40,276 bases of DNA, taken from positions 1 through 40,276 of the forward strand of contig JACPOU010000018.1 in the NCBI GenBank assembly GCA_016191345.1. The letters are read 5' to 3'. This DNA is from Chloroflexota bacterium (GTDB lineage Bacteria > Chloroflexota > Limnocylindria > Limnocylindrales > CSP1-4). Shown here piece after piece: positions 34,168 to 40,276 of this stretch. Every line of letters starts with the position of its first letter. Within the stretch, counting starts at the first letter, position 1. The notes under the pieces are model-generated. The model was not told where the DNA came from and searched no databases. It saw only the letters and a list, made by a program, of their open reading frames with translations. The position numbers were made by a program, and so were the translations under genes.

Positions 34168-34360
34168 ATGCGGCAGGGTGCGGCGGTCGAGGTCTGGGGG
34201 GTCCGCAAGCGGTTCGGCGCCATCCAGGCGCTCGACGGTGATGCTGGAGGGGGCCGGCCTGGGGTCGAGCACCGTTCTGCTCGACGTGGCGGTGCTGGCC
34301 GCCTTCTGCGTCGCCACCATCCTGGCCGGGGCCGCCACCCTGCGCCGCACGGTGGCCTGA
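34168..34360 (+). pseudogene. ABC transporter deletion scar (ATPase 5' end joined to permease 3' end)
   Basis: ATG 34168 opens AAVEVWGVRKRFGAIQALDG, the first strand and turn of an ABC ATPase just before the Walker A region, and then loses similarity at about 34237. From 34241 another frame reads MLEGAGLGSSTVLLDVAVL and AAFCVATILAGAATLRRTVA, ending at 34360 like the last membrane span of an ABC-2 type permease. A deletion that removed most of the ATPase gene and most of the permease gene explains this. Neither piece can function. Confidence 0.7.
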
Positions 34361-34378
34361 CCGGCGGCGGGAAGCCCC

Positions 34379-36823
34379 TCAGGCCTTGATCCGGCTCCCG
34401 TCGGGGTCGAAGAGCGGCTCCGCGCTCACCGTGCAGCCGACCCACTCCCCGAAGATCTCGACCTCGCCGCGCTGCCCCGGCTCGACCGCGGTGGGCGGCA
34501 GGTAGGCGTAGGCGATCGAACGCTCGACGGCGAAGCCGTAGCCGCCCGAGGTGACCCGCCCCACGACCTCGCCAGAGATCCTCACCGGCTCGTTGCCCAG
34601 CGCGACCGAGCGCGGATCGTCGATGACGAGGCACGCCAGCCGCTTCCGTGGCCCCGCCTCCTTCGCGGCGACCAGAGCTTCACGACCGATGAAGTCCGCC
34701 GCCTTGTTGAGCCGCACCGCGAAGCCCAGTCCCGCCTCGTAGGGCGTCTCCTCCGGGGTGATGTCGCTCGACCAGACCCGGTAGCCCTTCTCCAGCCGCA
34801 GGCTGTCGATGGCCCGATAGCCCCCGGCCAGCAGGCCCAGCGGGCGCCCCGCCTGCCAGAGCGTGTCCCACAGCTGCGCGCCGTACTCCATCGGGCCGTA
34901 GAGCTCCCAGCCGAGCTCACCGACATAGGTGACCCGCAGCGCGGTGACCGGCACGTGCCCGACCGTGATCTCGCGGCTGGTCAGGTAGGGAAAGGCCTCG
35001 TTGCCGAGGTCATCGGTCGTGGTGGACTGCACGATCTGGCGCGCCAACGGCCCCCAGATGCCGATGCAGGCTAGCGCCGAGGTCACGTCGCGGACGACCA
35101 CGCTCCCGTCGTCAGGCGCGTGCCTGCGGATCCAGCCCAGGTCGTGGTTGCCGAAGGCGGTGCCGGTCACGATGAGGAAGCGCTCCGCGCCGAGGCGGGT
35201 GACGGTGAAGTCGCACTCGATCCCGCCGCGCCGGTTGAGCATCTGGGTGTAGGTGATGCGGCCGACCGGCCGGTCCAGCTCGTTGTCGCAGAGGCCCTGG
35301 AGGAAGGGGAGCACGCCCGGCCCTGTCACCTCGATCTTGGCGAAGCTCGTCTCGTCGAAGAGGGCCGCGGCGTTGCGCGTGGCCAGTGCTTCGGCGCCGA
35401 TCGCCGGCGACCAGTGCTCTCCGGCCCAGCCTCGCGGGCGGAGCGACTCGTCGCCGGCCGCGGCGTTCGACTCGAACCAGTTGGGCCGCTCCCAGCCCGC
35501 CTTCTCGCCGAACGCGCAGCCGAGCTCGGCCAGCTGCCCATAAGTCGGGGAGAGGCGCAGCGGCCGCCCCGACTGGCGTTCCTCGTTGGGGTAGTGGATG
35601 TCGTAGTAGGTGGCGTAGTTCTCGTGCGAGCGGGCGAGCGTGTAGGCGCGGGAGCGGTACTGCGCGCCGAAGCGGCGGATGTCCATCTTCCACAGGTCGA
35701 GCTCCGGCTCCCCGTCGACAATCCAGTGCGCCAGCTGCCGTCCCATCCCGCCGGCTCCGGCGATGCCGTGGGCGCTGAAGCCGGCCGCCACGAAGAGGCC
35801 GCGCACCGCCGACTCGCCGAGGATGAACTCGTTGTCGGGGGTGAACGCCTCCGGCCCGTTGATGAGGCGGGTGATGCCGGCATCGCTCATGGCCGGCACG
35901 CGGCGCACCGCCCCGGCGCTTATCTCCTCGAAGCGCGGCCAGTCGGGGGCGAGGAGCTTGCCGTTGAAGTCGGGCGGGATGCCGTCGAGGGACCAGGCGG
36001 CGGGGTTTCGCTCGTAGCCGCCCATCACCAGGCCGCGCACCTCGGGGCGGAAGTAGACCAGGTGGTCCGGGTCGCGCAGCTGCGGCAGGTCCGGAGTGAC
36101 GCCGTCGATCGGCTCGGTGACCAGGTACTGGTGGGCGAAGGCGATGATCGGGACGGATATGCCCGCCATCCGCCCGATCTCGGGTGCGAACATCCCAGCG
36201 GCGTTGACGACGATCTCGGCGGCGATCTCGCCGCGATCGGTGGTGACGCCGGTCACGCGGCCGCGCTCGACGCCGATCCCGGTCACCCGCGTCCGCGGCA
36301 GGATCGTCGCTCCGCGGCTGCGCGCGCCCGCCGCCAGTGCCTGGGTCAGGCCGCTCGGGTCGAGGTAGCCATCGGTCGGCAGCCAGGCCGCGCCGAACAC
36401 GCCGTCGGTCACCATCAGCGGGAAGCGGCGCTGCGCCTCGTCGGCGCTGATCAGCTCCATCGGCAGGCCGTAGGCCTTGGCCCAGCCGGCCTGGCGTCGC
36501 AGCTCCTCCATCCGCTCCGGGGTGGCGGCCAGGCGCAGCGAGCCGACCTCGCGCCAGCCGGGATCGACCCCGGTCTCAGCCGCCAGGGCGCGGTAGGTGG
36601 CGACGCTGTCGACCATCATCCGGGTGAGGGTCGGGCTCGAACGCAGCTGACCCACCAGGCCGGCGGAGTGAAAGGTGGAGCCGGAGGTCAGCTCGGACCG
36701 ATCGAGCAGGACCAGATCGGTCCAGCCCAGGGCGGTCAGGTGGTAGGCGATCGCGGCGCCGCCCACGCCTCCGCCGATGATCACGCAGCGCGCGCGCTCC
36801 GGCAGCGCCCCGTGATCAGCCAC
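34379..36823 (-). CDS. Dimethylglycine/sarcosine dehydrogenase-like FAD oxidoreductase with GcvT domain
   Basis: An 814-residue protein from GTG 36823. The N-terminal DAO-type FAD domain has CVIIGGGVGGAAIAYHL (13-29) and STFHSAGLVGQL, where the histidine matches the residue carrying covalent FAD in dimethylglycine dehydrogenase. The C-terminal half (about 430-814) is a GcvT-like folate-binding domain with TSFAKIEVTGPGVLPFLQ, GYRAIDSLRLEKGYRVW and EETPYEAGLGFAV. Such enzymes oxidatively demethylate dimethylglycine or sarcosine and pass the methyl carbon to tetrahydrofolate. The gene lies after a choline-kinase-like gene and an ACT-type permease, which fits methylamine catabolism. The exact substrate is uncertain. 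Confidence 0.9.
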   Translation of the reverse strand: MADHGALPERARCVIIGGGVGGAAIAYHLTALGWTDLVLLDRSELTSGSTFHSAGLVGQLRSSPTLTRMMVDSVATYRALAAETGVDPGWREVGSLRLAATPERMEELRRQAGWAKAYGLPMELISADEAQRRFPLMVTDGVFGAAWLPTDGYLDPSGLTQALAAGARSRGATILPRTRVTGIGVERGRVTGVTTDRGEIAAEIVVNAAGMFAPEIGRMAGISVPIIAFAHQYLVTEPIDGVTPDLPQLRDPDHLVYFRPEVRGLVMGGYERNPAAWSLDGIPPDFNGKLLAPDWPRFEEISAGAVRRVPAMSDAGITRLINGPEAFTPDNEFILGESAVRGLFVAAGFSAHGIAGAGGMGRQLAHWIVDGEPELDLWKMDIRRFGAQYRSRAYTLARSHENYATYYDIHYPNEERQSGRPLRLSPTYGQLAELGCAFGEKAGWERPNWFESNAAAGDESLRPRGWAGEHWSPAIGAEALATRNAAALFDETSFAKIEVTGPGVLPFLQGLCDNELDRPVGRITYTQMLNRRGGIECDFTVTRLGAERFLIVTGTAFGNHDLGWIRRHAPDDGSVVVRDVTSALACIGIWGPLARQIVQSTTTDDLGNEAFPYLTSREITVGHVPVTALRVTYVGELGWELYGPMEYGAQLWDTLWQAGRPLGLLAGGYRAIDSLRLEKGYRVWSSDITPEETPYEAGLGFAVRLNKAADFIGREALVAAKEAGPRKRLACLVIDDPRSVALGNEPVRISGEVVGRVTSGGYGFAVERSIAYAYLPPTAVEPGQRGEVEIFGEWVGCTVSAEPLFDPDGSRIKA

Positions 36824-37861
36824 GGGCCGCCTCGCGCAGCTGCTCCTCGAAGGCCGCTCCCGAGGCGTTGTGCAGGAGCCGCTCGAAGTGCTCGTCCGCG
36901 TACTCGACGAAGTCGACGTCGAGGGTGCTGATCCCCTGCTGGAGGACGCCCCACATCGCCTCGCGGAAGTCGGAGGCCGCTCGAAGTGCTCGTCCGCGTA
37001 CTCGACGAAGTCGACGTCGAGGGTGCTGATCCCCTGCTGGAGGACGCCCCACATCGCCTCGCGGAAGTCGGAGACGATCCGCATCAGCGCCAGGCGCGCG
37101 AAGCGTGGCGCCCGCACCTCCCCCTCGTACGCCTCGAGCAGGATCGCGTCCTCCCCCGGCGCCAGGTCGTGGTTGACGCTGAAGTTGCCCAGGTCGAAGA
37201 ACGGGTCGCCCATCCCGGCGTACTCCCAGTCGACGATCCGGATCCGCTGGCCGTCGTCGATGAAGTTCGCGTTGAGCAGGTCGTTGTGGCAGGGGAGGAG
37301 CTCGATCGGCGCGTCGAGCAGCGCCCGCTCGATGCGGCGCCCCACGGTGTGCGCCGCGTCCCAGGCGGACGGCCGCGGTACGCCGCGCGACACCGCAAGC
37401 GCCAGGTAGGCCTCGACGATGCGCAGCGGGACGAACAGGCCGGGGATGGCCGGGCCGCCGTGGATGCGGCGGATCGAGTCCGCAACCTGTCGCAGGGTCG
37501 CCGGCCGGTGCACCTGCGCCAGGCTCACGGGCTCCCCCACGATGAAGCGAGTGACGAGGTAGCCCTCGGGGCGGATGAAGGCGGTCACCTCGGGGCCGAC
37601 ACCGACCCCTGCCGCCGCCACGGTGGCGGCATGCTCAACCTCGCGGCTGATCCCGAGCAGGTGGGTGTCGTTGCCGGCCAGCCGGATCACGTATCGGTCC
37701 TGCAGGCCGGTCGAGCTGATCAGGTAGTTGCGGTTGGTGATCCCGCCCGACAGGGCGGTGAGGGTCAGCTCGCGGCCCGCCGTCTCGGGGACGCGCTGCA
37801 GGGCGGCGACCAGGTGGTCCCGCAGCTCACCCCGCAGCTCTTCGGCTGATTCGTCTGGCAC
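36816..37861 (-). CDS. Choline/ethanolamine-kinase-like phosphotransferase, disrupted by a 98-bp duplication
   Basis: A GTG start at 37861 with AGGAG upstream. It has LSGGITNRNYLIS, a nucleotide-binding strand YVIRLAGNDTHLLGISREVEHAA, GYLVTRFIVGEPV, the catalytic loop CHNDLLNANFI and metal-binding IVDWEYAGMGDPFFDLGNF, as in LicA-type choline kinases. The natural C-terminus is HFERLLHNASGAAFEEQLREAARG with TGA at 36818-36816. A perfect tandem duplication (36878-37073) shifts the frame, so the written sequence reads past that stop into the dehydrogenase frame. Removing one 98-bp unit gives about 315 residues. Choline or a related amino alcohol is a plausible substrate from context, but unproven. 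Confidence 0.82.
36878..37073. repeat. Perfect 98-bp tandem duplication
   Basis: 36878-36975 and 36976-37073 are identical. The unit encodes DFREAMWGVLQQGISTLDVD and the following residues near the end of the phosphotransferase. Length 98 is not a multiple of three, so it destroys the reading frame. It could be a recent slippage event or an assembly duplication. Confidence 0.97.
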
Positions 37862-37950
37862 GGCGCTCTCCTGTGGGTGCCCGACAAGATACGGGAGCGG
37901 CCCGGCGCCGGGGCGCCGAGCCGCTCGAGGTGCGTTGGGTTGCGACGCGG

Positions 37951-39582
37951 CTAGGCGATCACCGACTCCCCGGTGGCGAGATCCGCCTCGACCCGATCCT
38001 CGCGGCCGCGCTGAACCACGAGGTAGTAGATCAGCCCGACGACGAACACCGTTCCGACGAGCGTCTCGAAGACCGGCCAGGCGGGCAGGCCGGTGAGGAC
38101 GTTCGCCGAGCCATCGGCGTTCTTGCCGAAGGCGAGGAACGTGTTGATGAACGGGTTCGACCAGGTGTTGCGCAGGTCGTTCCCGAAGACGCCGAAGATC
38201 GGGCTGGTCCAGATGCCGATGTTGATGACCATCAGCCCGCCCCAGAGCAGCGCCACGAAGTTGATGACCGTGCCCCAGCCCTTGAGGCTGAACCAGGCGC
38301 CCTTGTGCGGCCATCCCTTGCGACGAGCGGCAAAGACGCCGAAATTGCAGAGGAAGTAGCTGATGTAGATCATCCCGGTCGCCGCGATCGCCAGGTAGAT
38401 CGAGGCCAGGGCTCCCATCACGAGGAGCGGCACCGCGCCCAGGATGCCGACCGCCACTGCCGCATTGGCGGGCGTGCGGAACATGGGGCTGACGTGGCCC
38501 CACAGGCCGCCGAACGGTAGGCGCCGGTCGCGTCCCATGGAGAACATGAGGCGGACCGTCGCGCCCTGGATGGCCAGGGTGCAGACGTACACGGCGACCA
38601 GGATCATGACCAGGTACAGGTCGCCCACCGTGCCGAAGCCGAGGTTGAAGGTCAGGTTCTCCTTGATCGTATCGGCGATGGGGAAGCCGAACGCCTGTCC
38701 CGTGGCGACGGCCGCGCCGACATCCCGGAACGAGAGTGTGACGGCCAGCAGGAAGATGGCTCCCACCAGGCCGGAGAGCCAGATCGCCGAGAGGACGCCG
38801 CGCGGCGCCTGGCGGCCGGCATCCACGGTCTCCTCGCCGAACGTTCCGGCGGTGTCGAAGCCATAGACCACGAAGAGGGCCATGAACATGCCGACCAGGA
38901 AGATCGGGAGGTAGCCCTGCGCCTGGTTGGCGGTGTACGAGGTGTCGAACAGGATCGCCGGTGACTGGTTGTTCGCGAAGAAGAGCAGGATCAGCGCAAA
39001 GACGACCATGCCCAGGATCTCGGCCGCCACCCCGATGTTGTTGATCAGGGCCAGGAGCCGAACCCCTTCGATATTGATCAGGGTCGTCGTCAGCAGAGCC
39101 GTGAGGCCGACGAACTGCCACATGTCAAGGCCCGGGATGGGCGAGTTGCTGGCCAGGTCGAAGCCCATGATCGTGGAGAGCACGAGCGGCACCGTCGCAG
39201 CCACCGCGGTGGTCGTCACGACCCCGGCCCAGAAGTAGATCCAGCCCGTGAACCAGCCCAGCGTCCTGTTCGAGAGCCGCTTCGACCACTGGTAGATCGA
39301 CCCTGCCACCGGGAAGTGGCTCGACAGCTCGGCGAAGTTGAGGGCGACGAAGGTCTGCCCCAGGATCACGAGCGGCCAAGCCCAGAAGATGGCCGGCCCG
39401 CCGACGCCAAATGCCACGGCCTGGTTGGTGAACGTGCCGGTGGAGACGCTGATGTAGCTGAACGCCACGGCGAAGTTCGAGAGGAAGCCGAGGGTTCGCC
39501 TCAGCTCAGGCTTGATTCCGAGCGATCGCAGGTGCGCATCGTCACGGGCAATCTGCTCGCCATGCATGGGATCCGCGGTCAA
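37951..39582 (-). CDS. Amino acid/choline transporter-type APC permease
   Basis: A 543-residue permease with about 12 hydrophobic spans. The N-terminal block LRRTLGFLSNFAVAFSYISVSTGTF, PLVILGQTFVALNFAELSSHFPVAGSIYQWSKRL, and GFDTAGTFGEETVDAGRQAPRG are typical of the amino acid-choline transporter (ACT) branch of the APC family. TTG 39582 is chosen because AAGGAGGAG lies just upstream; ATG 39567 is an in-frame alternative. It is separated from the choline-kinase-like gene by 89 bp. Likely cargo is choline, a betaine-derived amine or an amino acid such as GABA. Confidence 0.9.
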   Translation of the reverse strand: MTADPMHGEQIARDDAHLRSLGIKPELRRTLGFLSNFAVAFSYISVSTGTFTNQAVAFGVGGPAIFWAWPLVILGQTFVALNFAELSSHFPVAGSIYQWSKRLSNRTLGWFTGWIYFWAGVVTTTAVAATVPLVLSTIMGFDLASNSPIPGLDMWQFVGLTALLTTTLINIEGVRLLALINNIGVAAEILGMVVFALILLFFANNQSPAILFDTSYTANQAQGYLPIFLVGMFMALFVVYGFDTAGTFGEETVDAGRQAPRGVLSAIWLSGLVGAIFLLAVTLSFRDVGAAVATGQAFGFPIADTIKENLTFNLGFGTVGDLYLVMILVAVYVCTLAIQGATVRLMFSMGRDRRLPFGGLWGHVSPMFRTPANAAVAVGILGAVPLLVMGALASIYLAIAATGMIYISYFLCNFGVFAARRKGWPHKGAWFSLKGWGTVINFVALLWGGLMVINIGIWTSPIFGVFGNDLRNTWSNPFINTFLAFGKNADGSANVLTGLPAWPVFETLVGTVFVVGLIYYLVVQRGREDRVEADLATGESVIA

Positions 39583-39601
39583 GGGATCTCCTCCTTCTCC
39601 A

Positions 39602-39620
39602 TCACACCGGTGGGGTGTGA
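39602..39620. promoter_or_regulatory. Hairpin in the permease leader
   Basis: TCACACC-GGTGG-GGTGTGA: a 7-bp perfect stem and 5-base loop. It lies about 20 bp before the TTG start, just upstream of the ribosome site, so it may control translation or bind a regulator. Confidence 0.45.
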
Positions 39621-39695
39621 GCCTCCTTTGGGGAGCGGGTCGCGGGAATCCATCGGCCGGCCACGCTTGGGCGCTGGTCGGCCAAGATGTCGGGC

Positions 39696-39725
39696 AGCAT
39701 AGGAGCGCCCCGAACGGCGCGTCAA
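39696..39725 (-). promoter_or_regulatory. Promoter of the permease-kinase-dehydrogenase operon
   Basis: On the minus strand TTGACG (39725-39720) and TATGCT (39701-39696) are 18 bp apart, the best sigma-70-like promoter in the window. The spacer holds GCGCC-GTTCGG-GGCGC, an inverted repeat placed where a repressor would act. The -35 overlaps the stop codon of the NUDIX gene. Confidence 0.6.
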
Positions 39726-40240
39726 CGAGTTTTTTCGGGCCGCCCCGGAGGGATCTCGATCCGGTACAGCGCCTCCGCACCCGGCCGCTCGAGCAGGTCC
39801 GCGAAGACGCGTCGCAGCGCTTCTCGCTGGGGTTCGTAGGGGAGCAGCGCAAGCGCTTCGCCCAGCCTCGCCCAGCGCCAGTCGTCATGCTCGTCGGAGA
39901 GGACCGGGTCGGCGCCGTCCGCGACCCGCGCCGCGAACGGGACGATCGTCTCGACCGTGCCACGGCGCCATGCATACAGGTCGAAGACTGAATTCACCGA
40001 ATAGAGCTCGACGGCGGCCAGCCCCGTCTCCTCGCGCAGTTCGCGGAGAGCCGCGAGGTGGGGAGGCTCGTCGGCCTCGATCCAGCCCGAAACCCCCTGC
40101 CAGAATGGTGGACCATCGCGTCCGGACCGATGCAGGAGCAGGAATTCGGCCGCGCCGCCAACACCCCGGAACGGCCACACGTCAACACCGGTGACGCGGT
40201 GCGCGGGCCAGCCGCTGGTGCGCATCTTGTTCTCGCTCAC
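39722..40240 (-). CDS. NUDIX hydrolase
   Basis: A 172-residue protein. The Nudix box is complete: GWIEADEPPHLAALRELREETGL (two blocks, about 52-74), fitting G-x5-E-x7-REUxEExGU. The N-terminus VTGVDVWPFRG...FLLLHRSGRDGPPFWQGVSG resembles dihydroneopterin-triphosphate/dATP pyrophosphatase-like members, but the substrate cannot be fixed. GTG 40240 is exactly seven bases after a TACAAT box with no ribosome site, implying a leaderless mRNA; ATG 40225 is an alternative. Upstream of the permease operon. Confidence 0.92.
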   Translation of the reverse strand: MSENKMRTSGWPAHRVTGVDVWPFRGVGGAAEFLLLHRSGRDGPPFWQGVSGWIEADEPPHLAALRELREETGLAAVELYSVNSVFDLYAWRRGTVETIVPFAARVADGADPVLSDEHDDWRWARLGEALALLPYEPQREALRRVFADLLERPGAEALYRIEIPPGRPEKTR

Positions 40241-40247
40241 GCGGCCG

Positions 40248-40253
40248 ATTGTA
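40248..40253 (-). promoter_or_regulatory. -10 element of the leaderless NUDIX gene
   Basis: The minus strand reads TACAAT-CGGCCGC-GTG. The seven-base gap equals that of nth. Confidence 0.6.
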
Positions 40254-40266
40254 GGAGGCTGGCCCG

Positions 40267-40272
40267 TATCAT
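40267..40272 (+). promoter_or_regulatory. -10 element of a divergent gene beyond the window
   Basis: CCGTATCATCGGC at the right edge equals the nth promoter context at 24408-24420. By analogy a GTG or ATG is expected about seven bases after 40272, just outside the window. Confidence 0.45.
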
Positions 40273-40276
40273 CGGC

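Noticed and set aside
34379..39121. 1580-codon minus-strand protein spanning permease shadow, kinase and dehydrogenase
   Set aside because: It joins a shadow frame of the permease to the kinase, and passes the kinase stop only because of the 98-bp duplication. Separate genes with own starts explain the data.
39583..39721. Glycine or guanidine riboswitch in the permease leader
   Set aside because: Only a simple 7-bp hairpin and a promoter palindrome are visible; no aptamer core was recognised.

Overview
The window is very GC-rich, densely packed bacterial DNA. Start codons are often GTG or TTG (a CTG is likely once), genes overlap by 1-4 bases, and many promoters carry an extended -10 box. 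The gene content (c-di-AMP receptor darA beside tmk, PdxS/PdxT, an R3H-AAA+ ATPase, KimA-type potassium permease, glucosyl-3-phosphoglycerate synthase and a nuo cluster in the order A-B-C-D-H-I/E-F-G') suggests a Chloroflexota-like organism, perhaps of the Limnocylindria/Ellin6529 type. That placement is inference, not proof.

Layout. 1-7301 (minus): respiratory complex I genes nuoA, B, C, D, H, a nuoI-nuoE fusion, nuoF, and a partial gene joining a 2Fe-2S domain to a GltD-like FAD domain. The electron-input module looks degenerate: the NuoE part lacks two of four 2Fe-2S ligands, the NuoI part has one cluster motif instead of two, and NuoF lacks one N3 cysteine and the usual acidic NADH-site residues. 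7302-7936: 635 bp without a gene, holding a 14-bp x 8 tandem array and dispersed repeats. 7937-14710 (minus): pdxS-pdxT-GNAT-R3H/AAA+-tmk-darA-hypothetical. 14870-25257 (plus): HNH protein and CCA-adding enzyme; a DeoC-like protein without its catalytic lysines and galE; DEAD-box helicase, a mannosylglycerate-synthase-like glycosyltransferase (frameshifted), a Usp-Usp-GpgS fusion and glycerate kinase (a glycosylglycerate compatible-solute group); and an endonuclease III gene that looks leaderless.

25315-27648: tRNA-Thr(CGT) followed by a 2.2-kb lower-GC island. It is bounded by a perfect 45-bp copy of the tRNA 3' half, with a decayed integrase end next to the tRNA, a secreted S1 protease broken by a frameshift, and a lipoprotein. 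27661-33381: a secreted HNH nuclease lipoprotein diverging from a KdpD/KdpE-like two-component system and a KimA-like K+ importer. The same 18-bp direct-repeat operator lies before the kinase gene and at the 3' end of the regulator gene. 33457-34360: a YbjQ-family protein, a small membrane protein and the scar of a deleted ABC transporter. 34379-40240 (minus): NUDIX hydrolase, an amino acid/choline-type permease, a choline-kinase-like phosphotransferase damaged by a 98-bp tandem duplication, and a dimethylglycine/sarcosine dehydrogenase; together a plausible choline/betaine-derivative uptake and demethylation locus.

Two 117-bp imperfect inverted-repeat elements sit exactly at the stop codons of tmk and the glycerate kinase gene. 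Several genes are interrupted by single-base shifts or a small duplication (near 20926, 26335, 28755 and 36878-37073). Either the assembly has residual indels or gene decay is active, and raw reads are needed to tell.
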